A stretch of 64,000 nt of DNA. Source: Phorcus lineatus. Its lineage: Eukaryota > Mollusca > Gastropoda > Trochida > Trochidae. The position numbers and the translations under genes were made by a program. Under the pieces are notes generated by a model. The model saw nothing but the letters and a program-made list of their open reading frames with translations, was not told where the DNA came from and made no database searches. The stretch spans positions 27,637,264 through 27,701,263 of the forward strand of contig OV121092.1 in NCBI GenBank assembly GCA_921293015.1, read 5' to 3'. Positions 1 to 12,372 of the stretch are shown in pieces; positions within the stretch are counted from its first letter, which is position 1; each line of letters begins with the position of its first letter.

Positions 1-1520
1 TAAATATGTGTCTATCAATCTGTATTCAATACTTGATGCCACAGGCCTCTTGTGCTATTTCAAGATAATCCATTCCAAAAAAGGAAATCCAATATGCATA
101 TGAATAGTGATGTGATTAAAAACAAAAAATGTGCTAAACTGCCGGTGTGATTTTAAATTCGTGGTCAGTAAACATTGCAAGATTCTGTATTATAACAAAA
201 CGTTTACAGTTTAATAAAGCTGATAAATTATCTCTTGACGCATGGACATAATAAAATTCTTTAAGTTTTTAAAAAAATAACTTGTCATATAATGGACCCT
301 GGAAAAAAACATTGCTATTGCATAAGTTCCATAGTTAATCTGCTCTTTTCAGATCAAAAAAGGTTTTGTTCATTTGGGTCCTAATGTAATCATTTCATCA
401 CATTTTTTAAAAGGGCTTGTCTCAGCCACTATCTTAATATTTTAACTCCCGCGTTCACCATATACCATTGCATTTGGTATGTTAATATTTATCCTTTGAA
501 ACCTCCTGCATGTTTATAAATCATCTCTCTCCATTTTCTCCCAAATTTCAACCAAGTTTAAAGGAACTGGAATATTTTATACATGCACTTAATAATTTCT
601 CAGAATACCTATGAATATTTTTTGTGATTGAATAGATGCGTACTTTACATAGATTAACCAGGAAAGGTGAGTAGGTACTTACAAAGGTAAGTGATAACTG
701 CTAACAAAAATAACACATTGTTTCATTACAATTTAATCAATGACACAATGCCACGCTTATCTCAAAATGATCGTTTACTTTTTTCACTAACCTAATATCG
801 TAAATGAGGCGTAGATTTCCATTATGTATTGATGCTGGCGGTGGTCCCACTTGATAATTATTTGAGAACATGAATGGGTGAACTTATTCTCGACAAGCAA
901 CGTCATGCTTACGTTATGTTATTGTTGACTTTTACTGAGAATTTGGTCGATAAACTTTGGATTAATACATGACACCATTTGACTTGTATACATACATAGT
1001 AAACATTTACTATATTCTCCTAGAATATGAAATCATAATTTGATTCAATATTCACACAATTTGGTTCAATGGTTTCCACTTCAGAAAGTTTTAGTTGGCA
1101 ATTAATATTATAAAGACACATCTAATCACCCACATTCACACCTACACTTTACATGTTCGTCAATCTATTTCAGAAATAATATCCGATGCAATGTCAAATA
1201 TGAGTAATACATTTATGACATAATTAAAAGTGTCAACTTGACTTTTGTGCCTTAATCGATCTCACGGCAGTTTGAAAGCGTATAACCATCTGTGTATTAA
1301 ACTAATAATAACCTTACTGTAGAATAAGTATTTGATTAAATTTGACTTTTCTCTAAAACAATTAAAAGTCATATACTCTAACATCAGACATTTTCGAGAG
1401 TATACTAAAAACTTTAACACGTTATTAATGATTTTTGAAATGTAACGTCAGTTTTGAGAATAACATTGTTTTAAATTTCTCGATCATCAATAAGATTATG
1501 CTTAACATAAATAAATCGTA
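1..1520. other. AT-rich non-coding stretch
   Basis: No reading frame, repeat or RNA gene could be supported on either strand. The sequence is AT-rich with frequent stops in all frames. Confidence 0.5.
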
Positions 1521-1835
1521 TTCATAGTTACAGTGATGTGATAGACAGTATGTATTCATAGTTACAGTTATTTAATAAACAGTATATATTCATAGTTATA
1601 GTTTTGCAATGAACATTATGTATTCGTAGTTATATCTATGTCATGAACAGTATGTTTTCATAGTTAAAGTTATGTTTTGAACAGTATGTTTTCATAGTTA
1701 AAGTTATGTTTTGAACAGTATGTTTTCATAGTTAAAGTTATGTTTTGAACAGTATGTTTTCATAGTTAAAGTTATGTTTTGAACAGTATTTTTTCATAGT
1801 TAAAGTTATGTTATGAACAGTATGTTATGTCATAA
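1521..1835. repeat. 34-bp minisatellite, about nine copies
   Basis: The unit begins TTCATAGTTA and recurs at exactly 34-bp spacing from 1521 (1555, 1589, 1623, 1657, 1691, 1725, 1759, 1793), then decays after about 1827. The first four units differ from one another, while units from 1657 to 1792 are almost identical. This suggests recent homogenisation or expansion in the right half. The unit is not a multiple of three and is not coding. Confidence 0.95.
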
Positions 1836-2348
1836 CTACTAAATTGAATTCACCTCCCCTTCCATCACAGTGGTGCTACCCTAGCGTTCCTATAATCCCT
1901 GGATTGTGATCTCATCATATCCGCTATATATAACCAACCTATAAACCTTAAACAATGTTGGCAGTGCAAAGAATGGAGGAAATCATATCGGGGTTCAAAT
2001 TTTTCATTCATCATCACAATTGTTCAAATCTTTGTTGTTCAGACTAAGTTTTTATCTGTTAACTTGCATGCTAGTGAAATGTGGGGCCATCAGTAATTGT
2101 ATGTAGTTACAAATCTTGTAATGCTGTTATTTTGGCTAAATGTGGTATTATTTATCTGGGGAAGACCTCCAAAACACTGCTTTAATTGTTACGTAACGTA
2201 GACAAAATTTGGATTTATTTGGTCGAAATATTTTGTTCGATTATGGTTTCAATGTGTGGGTAATACAAACTAATTCTATAAAGAATTTCATATTAGATTT
2301 AGTGACTGCGTCAGGTATGTGGTTATTTCTGAAATGCACAACTGCTCA

Positions 2349-2540
2349 CCGCTCGTGTTTATTCAAGTATCAAAAATGCATTGTGAATTGAACTTTTGTG
2401 AAATCTAAAGATGAACTTTACCAGTTCGTGTTGAACTTTACCGCTCGTGTTTATTCAAGTATCAAAAATGCATTGTGAATTGAACTTTTGTGAAATCTAA
2501 AGATGCTCAATGCTTTTGTGAAATCTAAAGATGCTCAATG
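2349..2540. repeat. Nested tandem duplication (92-bp and 28-bp periods)
   Basis: A stretch starting CCGCTCGTGTTTATTC at 2349 is repeated almost exactly at 2441, a 92-bp step over about 65 bases. The end of the second copy (CTTTTGTGAAATCTAAAGATG) is then duplicated again with a 28-bp step, at about 2485 and 2513. The high identity implies a recent event. The short reading frame crossing it is not supported as a gene. Confidence 0.9.
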
Positions 2541-2859
2541 CTGGATGCTAGATAACAATGTAAAGATGCACTTCCAATATACAAGAACATCGGTAGATTC
2601 AATGGACTTCCAAGGCACCAAAGACTTTGTTACATTTGTTATAGTAATTTTGTAGAAATCGAATACATTTCTTATTTGAATGTAGAATTTATCAACTTTA
2701 CGCTGTGAGTAAATCAAAGCAATACCATGTCGCGCTGATCAGCAATATTTTTAATAATATTATCCTCCACAAACTGTACAAAAAACAACAAGATGTTCAA
2801 GTTATTTTAAGTAACAATGTTGGTACGTTTTCATTATATTTAATTGTAATTTCGTCATA

Positions 2860-2945
2860 GCTGTAGAGTCACTCGACTGTTTATTTTGCCTTGTATGTGG
2901 GCTTGAGGCCCGGTACGAAATAAAACAATATTGATTGATTTGACA
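2860..2945 (+). mobile_element. Possible LINE 3' tail
   Basis: A locally GC-richer segment contains GGGCTTGAGGCCCGGTACG followed by AATAAAA and a TGATTGATT tail. Such an island ending in a poly(A) signal and a short tandem tail is typical of a 5'-truncated non-LTR retrotransposon. No coding part is present and the family was not identified. Confidence 0.3.
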
Positions 2946-2991
2946 AATCATCACAGGTTGACTATGACGTTACGTTAAAAATACACTGACG

Positions 2992-3240
2992 GCGGATTAC
3001 CTGGCAGATTACGACGGCAGGTAATCTGCCGATATGCTTGCATGTTGAGTTTGATTATTTACGTTTTTTTTCGCAACTTCGGTTATTTATAGAATATCAT
3101 ATTCATGTCCATGACTTACCTTAGTTACGACACTCGTAACTAAATAACAGTCTTTCCCCGCTTTCGCTCGGAGAATAATCGTGTTCTAGACATAGTATTT
3201 CATGGACATTTATATAAAAAGTTCTCTATCTGGTAAGATG
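2992..3240. repeat. Short palindromes, possible MITE debris
   Basis: An imperfect hairpin at about 2992-3031 pairs CGGATTACCTG with CAGGTAATCTGCCG. A 23-base palindrome at 3121-3143 has 10-base perfect arms (TTAGTTACGA / TCGTAACTAA). It is followed by GCTTTCGCTCGG, which resembles the GAGCGAAAGCGAG centre of the palindrome at 27.7 kb. They may belong to one family of hairpin elements. Confidence 0.4.
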
Positions 3241-6200
3241 AGAAACAGGTCAGTAAAGGAGCAATGTTAGAAATGTTAGAAATACCAAGACAATTCCGTA
3301 AATGAACCGTACTGATTGATCATGCACTTGCTCCTATACAGTGAGTTGTTGTGAGTTATCTCGACTCTAGTTTAGTTATCACAACCTTTGCACATAAATG
3401 ATATAATCTAGGTTACCTACCGTTGAGCAACTATTGTAACTCTACCTATCAGTTATTGGTACTCCTAAATCAAATGTACTGTATACAGGAATAAATATAT
3501 ATTCATTCATTCCAATATGTTATTGAGTGATGTCAATTTCAAATAATATTAGATTGATATTAATTTCATTTTAAAAACACGTTCTTCTCCAAATGGTATC
3601 ATCGACAATAATCATTTTAGGAATCATAGGTATCAGATATTTGATTTTTTTGGAGAACACGTAATTAACTTATGTTTTCTCTGTTTGATAAAAATGACGA
3701 TGAAATGATGGTATGTACTTATCTATGCTTGGACATTTCATTCCAAACAGATCTCTACTAGGCAGATCACGTTGTTATAAGTAGAATAGAGTGACATCCG
3801 GACAACGAAATTTTCTGACAAATTTCACCTGACAGAGAATTCATGGCGAATAATTGCTTCGGTCAAGGTCAGAAGCGTGCTTTTAAAACTTTCTCATACA
3901 GAATTGTTAACGAGTCAAATGCAAAACAAATCTGAGAAAGCAATAACAACCTCTGTTATTGTTTCACTCAGTAAATAAATGTATTTACAAAAAGTTCTAC
4001 GCAATACAGGTATTAACTGAAAATGAAGGCCATTTCATACATACATATACTGTATATAAGTATGTACACATATAATTAAGAGCTTAAATACAATAGTTGG
4101 GATATCTAATGGTTATAATGGATTTATAACAATTCTAAATCTAATTTGGGAATTTCGGAATTCACCGATAATTTCCAAATGAAATTTAAGAAGCCCTCTA
4201 TTAAGTAGACGTTAGTATTTTGCAAGCGTAGTCTGCGTTCGTATTAAACTCTTTAACATTTACAAAATTTTCGTCATTATTTTTGCATTCATGTTGTTAA
4301 TAAAGTTTAAAGTAAGCGTAGCTTGTACTTAAGAATGTGTCGTATGGTATACTCTCTGGTATATGGTCGTATGATATCGTTTATCTGGGTCTACTGGCTA
4401 AGGCCATATCATTGAATAATCTAGATAGATAAACGTAAAGTTTTGTGATTCGGGTTATTTGCGTTGAGCATATGCATACTTAGGATTATACTATATTTAT
4501 GTCGTTCCATATTTTGCACAATAAAAACATGTTTTGAGCAAATGGCCCTATGCAGTAATTTCGAGAACTATAATCGATAGGCGAAATGGATTGTTGTGCA
4601 TTACACAAGTGAACAGAACACTGCATAACCAGATTGAACAACCTCGGATCTTTCACAATAGCGAGTCAGAATCAAGTATTTTTGTACATATCAATGAAAT
4701 AACCACTGTGGTATATATAATTAAATTCCAACAAGTGATTCCTGTTTCAGTGCAAATTGGCATATAGCATTTTCAACATTTATTGCTATATTTCATTATT
4801 AAATGTGTGTAACATAGAATTGAGGTGAACATTTGCAAAAGGTGATGGGTACCGTTGTACAGTTAATCATCTAATCCCAATATTGTAACTTTTTAACATA
4901 ATCACTCATGTGAATACTTACAATTGTCCATGGTAGGTTTCGTTAATAACAAACTATTTTATACATAGCGACATTTTAACATACATAGTATGAAATTTGG
5001 ATTAAGACCTCCTCAGAGTCAATCATAATTGGACAGACTTTCCAGACTGTCAATATTAAACAGTTTTCAAGATTGTTTAAAAAAGGGAAGCTTGGCCCAA
5101 TTCAAACAAAATGTAGATGTAGGAAATATATCAACGTTGTAGATTCACATTGTCACATTTGAGCACCCATTCTTATATTATAATTTAAAGATGACTCTCA
5201 ACAAAAATGAAATCAATCATCTGACCCTACATGTTTTAGTTAAGGTTTCAATCCGCCTTAACATTGCATATACATATACAGTTGTGGCTTAAGATTTTCA
5301 TAATTTTTATCGCTTGGAGAGCGGTCCACAACGAAAATGTAGTCTCCATTTTAACTTAAGTCAAGGTTTAAGCTGACCCTTCTTCTCATCCGTTTAAACA
5401 ACCGTTAAAGAAGACATTTCAAATAACATTTTACCTCATTGATAAATACGTAAACCTGGCTATTTAACCTGCACAAGTTATACACACACAAATCTTACCA
5501 GGAAGTACAGTTTAAATTCTTTGATTAAACCTTAATTCTCACCCTTTCGACCCTTTAAAGAAACATTCTTCGAACCTTAAAAAATTGGTCAGACGTTTTA
5601 TCAAATATTAATTTTAAGTATTAAGTTAAAGCTTTATCTTCTTGCCAAAATCTCGACGTTGAAACAGCACTTTCTCTTAAATCTTTACAAACAAAAGGTG
5701 AAATAATTTTGTAGATTAATACAAAACCAAACCATTGACGTGCAGATAGACAGATAAGTATCGTCTTTAGCTGTGTTAGAATAGCAAATATCATCTCTAA
5801 AATGTTTGGCCTATAGTTTGATTGTGAAGCACCTAACGTCTCGCAAACTAAATGTATTAAATACATCCCTAATGTGGCTTGTATTACTCATGCCAGAAAA
5901 CCTAATGGAATTCACTGTTCCAGAGGACGTTATTCATTAATCTGGAGGACAATGCCACTTTGTGGTCTCTCAAATAGAAAAGCCTGTGAGCAATAAGAAA
6001 CATGATCCTAGTAGGCTGTGAAACTAATACCTAGTTATTGAGTTGATTGATATAATGTGAAATTTGATTTACTTAATTCACTTATGATATATCAAATATA
6101 GTATATGAAAAAGTAAATGGCTTTGAACAGTTTAAGGACTTTTTTTTAGTGACGTCACCCTAATCTTCTCTTCGGACGCCATGTATCTAAATTTTCCTCT

Positions 6201-7440
6201 GCCTCATTGGATAAGGGAGTTCAGATATCGTCCTTCGGATGCAGAGTATATCGCCATCGGGAATGTCATTGCAAAACTTCTCCGTTAGAATTGCGTTTCT
6301 TTTCTTGTTTCTTTTGGGTTGATTTAAATGTGCATTTACATGAAACATTATCAATGCGTTAGGTAAGCTATAAAGACTATTTGATTCATAAAGGTATGTA
6401 AACGTGTGCAGAGGGTCACCGACTCGGCATTAAACAACGCCATTGCAGATCCTAGCCATATAGTCGTCCATTGATCTCTATACAGGACACCATGTTGCCA
6501 AAATTGTTCAAATTTTATCATTGACCGTTTGCCTCCTTTTTGCAATGTCAGAATTGTGCTGAGCAAGCTACAGATCTCTTCCGTGAATATGCAGTGCAAA
6601 TAATGTTGGCCCGGATCGGATTTTCCCCACGATATTGAAAATAGTCTATTTCGATTTGAAATTGGTGACAAATGCAAAATTCCTTAAATGGAAGATTTCA
6701 TATAGAAATTATTGCAAAGATAAACAAGCTGTTGTTCAGCAGCTGTGAAGACTCTCAGATTCCTTAAAAATTTTAAACGAATGCAAAGCTTCACCAAGAA
6801 TTCCAGCCATTTCTGAGTTTCGTCTTACATTTGTCTATAAACTGGACTACTAGCTACCAAAACTCGTTCACCTACACTCCTCTTTAACAAAGGATATGAA
6901 TCCATTACATGGTTTACATCATCGATGATTGACTGTATTCAGAATTAACGAGAGAGAGAACTATATTTATTTCACAACGATAGAGTCTGTTATGAACATC
7001 TTTTCCCTCTGATGTCCTATCTGTTTTATTTAGGAGAGCCAAGAGACACACTTGTGTCTGGACGCAGGATCGTGTCTTTTTGAAATATTGGATTAATATG
7101 TTTTCATTGCAATTCTCTGAAAAGATATTTGTTATTCATACTTAAGAAATGAACATCCTTTAAAGAGGGACTCGTACATTTTCACGACACAATTAGTTTT
7201 TCATATGTGGCCAAATTTTTTTATGTTGATGTTAATTCAAGACATCACACATATTATTCCCGGACTTCGAAATATATGGCATTTGACTTAAAATCAGACA
7301 AATACCTTTAATATGTGCAGAAATCGAACTCCCATGCCTCATTTACTAGTTGAATACTAGTCATTTGCTGATTCATAACGACCCGTTTACCAAAGAAATC
7401 AATTTCCTAATAAATTCAAACTTTACGTTGGTGTCCTCTT
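3241..7440. other. Non-coding, nothing firmly identified
   Basis: The stretch is AT-rich. At about 3490-3512 an AATAAATATATATTCATTCATTC string resembles a retroposon 3' tail. Open frames at 4534-4767, 5621-5866 and 6351-6677 were examined and not accepted as genes. They lack recognised domains and clear splice context. Confidence 0.45.
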
Positions 7441-7462
7441 TTGATCGTTTTGATTACACAAG

Positions 7463-7651
7463 GTCATGTGTATACATTTGAATAAACATCCTCACTTTTC
7501 GGGCATTTGCAAAATAAACGTCAGAACCGCTGAAGCATGGAGCATTGATGACACATCTTTCACAAAAGATATACCTGAATCGCATCTCTCGAGTAAAAAA
7601 AGCAAATTGGATCCTATTAGTAGTCGTATGTTACAAGCTGCATCAACATAA
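7463..7651 (+). CDS. Candidate 3'-terminal exon, unknown product
   Basis: An open frame of about 62 codons ends at TAA 7649-7651. It is preceded by a good-looking splice acceptor: a pyrimidine-rich run (CTTTTGATCGTTTTGATTAC) then ACAAG just before 7463. The residues are balanced and hydrophilic, with a Ser/Lys-rich segment (SHLSSKKSKLDPISS) near the end. This is unlike the Phe/Tyr/Ile-rich chance frames elsewhere. No family is recognised. A second candidate exon on the opposite strand ends 150 bp downstream, so two genes could converge here. The call rests on composition and acceptor context only and could be chance. Confidence 0.25.
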   Translation, partial: VMCIHLNKHPHFSGICKINVRTAEAWSIDDTSFTKDIPESHLSSKKSKLDPISSRMLQAAST

Positions 7652-7800
7652 GAATAGGAGAAAACTGTTATAAAACGTTCGTTACAATTAAATGTTGAAA
7701 AAAGAAAACACTTGGTTCAATATACACAAATCATCATTGAATATAAATCATAATAATATAAGTCCGTTTTTACGTAGTCGATATTGCTATGCCATTTATA

Positions 7801-8067
7801 TTACGATTTACGCACGCCATAACGTTTTGTTTGACTGGATTCCAAAGGTTCGAACTTACTAGCAGGTGGGGATGTTTCCATGACGTTCTTTGTGGACTTA
7901 TCTCTAGATGAAAGTGAAGCTCTCTTAGTCCTAAGAAAGTCATAAATACCATCATAAAACATTGGCCTACGACTTTCTCGACATTCAGAAAATGTTTGCC
8001 CAGGTGTTCTGACAACATATGGCCTTTGAAAGTTGCTGATTGACCTGAATCGTCGTCGCGTTTGTGC
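7801..8067 (-). CDS. Candidate 3'-terminal exon, unknown product
   Basis: On the minus strand about 88 codons are open from just after a TGA at 8070-8068 to a TAA at 7803-7801. There is no early ATG; the first Met is about 46 residues in. The peptide is Arg/Ser/Pro-rich and looks disordered, for example FQRPYVVRTPGQTF, SRRPMFYDGIYDFLRTKR and METSPPASKFEP. This composition is improbable for chance translation of AT-rich DNA. A possible acceptor is TTCTGAG just upstream, but its pyrimidine tract is weak. A different frame is also open over the same span, so part of the openness may come from locally higher GC. No family is recognised. Confidence 0.25.
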   Translation of the reverse strand, partial: AQTRRRFRSISNFQRPYVVRTPGQTFSECRESRRPMFYDGIYDFLRTKRASLSSRDKSTKNVMETSPPASKFEPLESSQTKRYGVRKS

Positions 8068-11000
8068 TCAGAATATATTCCTGTCACTAGCCAACACCTT
8101 TTTCATATAAAACTGTCACTGGATGATCCTTCACATTGTTGTTTTAGTAAGATGGTGGGCAGATGGTTGTTTTTTTACAGACAAAAATAATGTTTTAGTC
8201 CATGGAAGCCTCACAAGGTCGCCAATCTTGCGTGCTGTCTTTACCTGTAACAGATTCGGAATACCATTGTTTAACTTTAGTTTCTATAGGAAGAGGCAGA
8301 GGTGCCTAATGTATAAGACGTTTATAAGTGTTCCTCTTTTAGATGGAGATACTTCCTAACCACCCTACATTCATAAATACATAATTCATCGTAGACACTG
8401 GTTACATTCATCAGCAAGTGATTCCGTTAAAAGTTTATTGATAGACGTACTTGGTTTTCAGGTATCTAAGTCAACTATTCCGTGTTAACATTCACTACTT
8501 ATAGGTCAACCCTCGTACAAGCGTTAAAAATTCCTCACATTTTAAGAATGACACATATCATAAAAATGTATTTCATTTCAAGTCAGTGTAAGTTCAAAAG
8601 TGCAGCAATTTTATGCTCAAGGTGATATATACCAACTTTAAAATAGTCGGTGCTTTATATTTCCTGTTAAAGTGACAAGTGAGATTTAACACCTCCCAGC
8701 GAACCGCTGTAGTATCATATCCGATTCCCACAGTGCATATAGCTTATGGAAAGAATTAAATAAAAGTTGAAAGTCCGCACAAGGAGATTACTTTAAGTGA
8801 ACTAGCTCATTAGGGAAAACTTACAATGAATTGACACATTCAGTCTTGGCAATCCTTGCGATTTGAGGAGGGTTATCTGGAAACAAATTATGAATAGCAA
8901 TTTACTGAAGCACATTCAGTACATCGACTTAATGAACTGAATGCAATATCATGATAGATGAGTGAACTTTATTAAAGTGCAATGGAACATCTGGGAATCA
9001 ACATTGTAGAGAAGTGATCATTTTCTTGATGCTTTCGTAATGGCAAAATATCCACAGAGAGCAGTTGGAAGGAAAATGTTTATAAACACATTACCAAGTG
9101 TGTAGTATATGAAGACTATGGTAAAATTGAACCTTGAATGAATAGCGTCTAATTTACATTTCGGTTTTCCTGTGTTATAAGTATTTGCCTGGTGTTGGGT
9201 GTCCGTCAGAACATCCAATGTCTGCAATTCATAATAAGATGAAATAATAAATCATGTGGAATTCGGAAGCATTGAATCTAATATTGATGTTTCATATGTA
9301 GTGTTGTGATTTTATCGGTTTAAAACTAAATTAAAAGAACTTTGACCAAAGTGATATAATTTGTGACACGAAATCCTAAAAAATGCACATTCGAGTACGA
9401 AAGATAACGAGTTAATAGAAATATAGTTGATAAAGTTATACAAAGTTTCATTAGGTAATGGGAACATATCTACAGTCTTTCTTCAAGTTAAAGATCTGAG
9501 TGTGCCAAAATTCAAAAGAGACGTGGGGTGAATCTTTGGAAATTTAGTATTATTTTGCCATTTGATAAAATTTGATTATATTTTAGGCGAATTTTCGTAC
9601 AAAAAGTCAATATCGGTTAACGTAACGGAGATAAATATTTTTTAATAACACAAAACACCACATTTTGGATTTTGCATTTTAGGCCACTGTGATGCAAAAC
9701 TCGCTGCACGGTACGTTCATGTACTACTATGAGTTTAATCTTTAAGTGATAAGAATATGTGTTTTCCTCAATCAATTGTAACATTATTACTGACAGAACG
9801 AAACTTTAGTAAGTCGACTTTAAGCACAAATCAAAGGACACGCTATTCACGCTAAGTTCGAAAGTTGTATCAAATTTGATGTATCACTGTTGCGATGATG
9901 GTGTTGAATAGGACATGAGCATTTAACTAACATTCAATATTTCTCTATTTTAAAGAATGTAATGGTAAACGATCCGCTATAAATTTACGTTACAGAAACA
10001 TAGGGTAAAAAGCTCTTGATAAAGTAGGTTCGGCTTTACCTTCTTTCGCTATGCTGTATACAATTTTGTGTAAAGTGAAATAAATATTCTACTTTGTATT
10101 TGGAACTTTTCCCAAACTTGCTCGAGTTACTTAATTTTAGTTTTATGTGAACCAAAAGCTCTCCACTCGGTTTTAAAACAATACATATAAAACGACGACT
10201 TGTAGTACTTTCTAAAATCAATTAAAGGTTAATAAAAGGAACTGATTTAAGCATCTATATGAAACCTCGCTGTGCTTTATCGTAAACAATTGGTGACATG
10301 ACCAATTTGGCCGTGCCGCTACCATGTGGCTTCATAATTGGTGATTATATTTACATTATTCCAAAAGCACGCCATGTTATTACACAACGCGTACGCGTAA
10401 TAATACTTGAGATTTATTTAGCAGCGATGTCTTTAACGGCCGAGTAATGAAACAGTTTGTGTAACTCCAATTTGTGATCATATTTTAATTTGCTACTGAT
10501 AGGTTAAGGCTATAATGTACTTCACTATCTTTGACTAGCTCTAGCTCCAAAAACATGCAAAAATATCCAACAACAACCAGGTCGTTTTGTTATCGCTATT
10601 GATGACCAGATTATTGGGGATCAGTCACACTGATTTCAAGTTACTTAATCCATCAAATAAACGTAATTTCAAGCATGGGGAAAGAAAAGCCAATGTTTAT
10701 ATTACTTTCGACACAAATATCTATTTGATTATGTTTTATTGAGAAATAATATACATTTTCATATAAGTGGCTTGATACTTGGTTATTTCCTCTACAACTA
10801 TGGACGACCGGGTTGAGTAAAGAAATGTGCAGACCTTCTGAGAATAATACATTGGCATGAATTAATTTTCATTGGTGAAATTTTAAAAAATAAATCTTTA
10901 CAAAAACTAATTTTGCTGCTTCATATCTCTCAAGGCAGTTTTGAAGCCGTTTTCTCTGATAGACTTTGTAACTTAATTGGTACCAAAGATGTAAAGAAGA

Positions 11001-11290
11001 TATACCCCAGGCAACACGTGAAGGCGATGTAGTTTTTAGGGCTCCTGCTATTATATCCTGCCTTTATCCCTATCCAGCTAGCTAAGAGTAAATGTATAAT
11101 TTCTTAACATAGCTTTAAACCTAAGTTACTTTTGAAGAATGCAAGTTCTCATTAAGGCACGCAAAACTAACCTCTGTCAGATATTGCTTCCAACCCGCAT
11201 TGAAAATTGAATCATAAAAATAGAAACAACATATAGTCACTTGAACATACTCAACAAAGAAGACGGCCATCCACAACAAAACTAACTATT
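8068..11290. other. Non-coding, nothing identified
   Basis: Short open frames at 8123-8359, 9018-9227 and 10036-10221 have no recognisable domain. No repeats or RNA genes were seen. Confidence 0.45.
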
Positions 11291-11303
11291 CAAATCCAAA
11301 GTA

Positions 11304-11532
11304 AGCTGTTTGAGTGGCATTCTAGAAGTTGTCGGTATAAGGACAACACGGAATTTTATGGATAATCAACTTCTTTATTGTACTGGTAGCGACGTTTCGG
11401 TATAGATTCTTATACCGTTTTCAAGCCAGCATTAACAGGAGATTGGACAATAACGGTATAAGAATCTATACCGAAACGTCGCTACCAGTACAATAAAGAA
11501 GTTGATTATCCATAAAATTCCTTGTTGTCCTT
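11304..11532. mobile_element. Inverted-repeat element, Penelope-like tail pair
   Basis: Two 82-bp arms (about 11338-11419 and 11452-11533) are near-perfect reverse complements around a loop of about 32 bases. Each arm, read toward its outer end, contains GGTATA-AGAATC-TATACC (a 6-bp hairpin), then GAAACGTCGC and an AAAGAAGTTGATTATCCATAAAAT tail split by one to two bases in related copies. The 12-bp direct repeat AAATCCAAAGTA at 11292-11303 and 11533-11544 flanks the element and looks like a target-site duplication. A hairpin followed by GAAAC is the 3' half of a hammerhead core as found in Penelope-like element terminal repeats. The CTGATGA half is decayed here. The family assignment is inferred. 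Confidence 0.6.
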
Positions 11533-11770
11533 AAATCCAAAGTAGTAGAGTAAGTTTGTGAATATTGGGTTTAACGTGCCTTCAACAATATGTCCGTCAT
11601 TCAATACATTGAACGTTACAAATATCTGGTTATAACAGTCACATGTCAGAGCAATTAAAATAATCATTTAACTTTCTCCAAAGCTGAAAATTCGATTTCA
11701 TCGAGCCACTATTGTCCAATCTCCTGTCAATGCTGTAAATATCTGATGCTAAAAACGAAATACATCTTTA

Positions 11771-11960
11771 TTAAATTGCAGCATAATTTTGCAACGAGCC
11801 TTTGACGTTTTCCTCAAATATTGCTGACATGAATATTGGCTGTACATTGGCTTTCCAATCGAATTTGTTATTGACAATTATCACGTCTTGGCAAATAACT
11901 TCGACCGAGGCAAAGATTTCATGTTTACTACAGACCAACTGGTCGTCTTTTAGCGTCTTT
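11771..11960 (-). CDS. Candidate 3'-terminal exon, unknown product
   Basis: About 60 codons are open on the minus strand, ending at TAA 11773-11771. An AATAAA overlaps and follows the stop, so a poly(A) signal is in place. The peptide looks coding: DDQLVCSKHEIFASVEVICQ, then NNKFDWKANVQPIF and EENVKGSLQNYAAI at the C-terminus. Possible acceptors CCACCAG and CACTCAG lie at its 5' side. The next candidate exon upstream on the same strand is at 12070-12285. If its frame were left through GTTGAG near 12068, the phase would fit an acceptor after CACTCAG. No family is recognised. Confidence 0.25.
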
Positions 11961-12066
11961 GCTGAGTGACTGGTGGACCTTCATTAAAAGGTTCGAATCA
12001 CTGTTCGTTTTGTGTAGCTCGCATAGATTGGCATGTCAGTTTATCTAACACTTCACCATGTGGCCC

Positions 12067-12285
12067 TCAACTAAATAAGGCCATATAGTGTTGATTTCTG
12101 ATAACACAGTTTCTGTGCCCGGATGGATGTGAGGACAAGGTGTTTGGATTGAGGACAGGATATTTGTTCATCCACGTTTCAAGTTCGGCCAAGAAACGGG
12201 CCACGCACATGTTGGCTGACGAACCTGTCATTTCAGTAAAATATAACAGAATCGATGATGTGAAGAACAAGATTGGCACATCCAT
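12067..12285 (-). CDS. Candidate coding exon, unknown product
   Basis: The open frame of 72 codons has a hydrophobic N-terminal stretch (ILFFTSSILLYF) followed by a coding-like part (SSANMCVARFLAELETWMNK, then NPNTLSSHPSGHRNCVIRNQ). A possible acceptor, a T-rich run ending TGACAG, lies within the frame. The exon might therefore start at the Gly-Ser-Ser-Ala residues and exclude the hydrophobic part. It lies immediately left of Tc1 element 1, which could have inserted into an intron of the same gene. No family is recognised. A frame on the opposite strand (12140-12325) is treated as its shadow. Confidence 0.25.
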   Translation of the reverse strand: MDVPILFFTSSILLYFTEMTGSSANMCVARFLAELETWMNKYPVLNPNTLSSHPSGHRNCVIRNQHYMALFS

Positions 12286-12372
12286 TTTGAGATGTCAGTT
12301 ATTGATACGATGCTGTATACTTTGAATTGCTACTTGTCAATTTGTTTGACAATCCATAAATGTTTGGATGTA

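Noticed and set aside
1521-1835. CRISPR-like array
   Set aside because: Units are directly adjacent 34-bp tandem copies with no spacers, and the DNA is eukaryotic.
6351-6677. 108-codon minus-strand frame
   Set aside because: It has no recognised motif, no good acceptor or ATG context, and residues typical of chance translation. Expression data would be needed to revive it.
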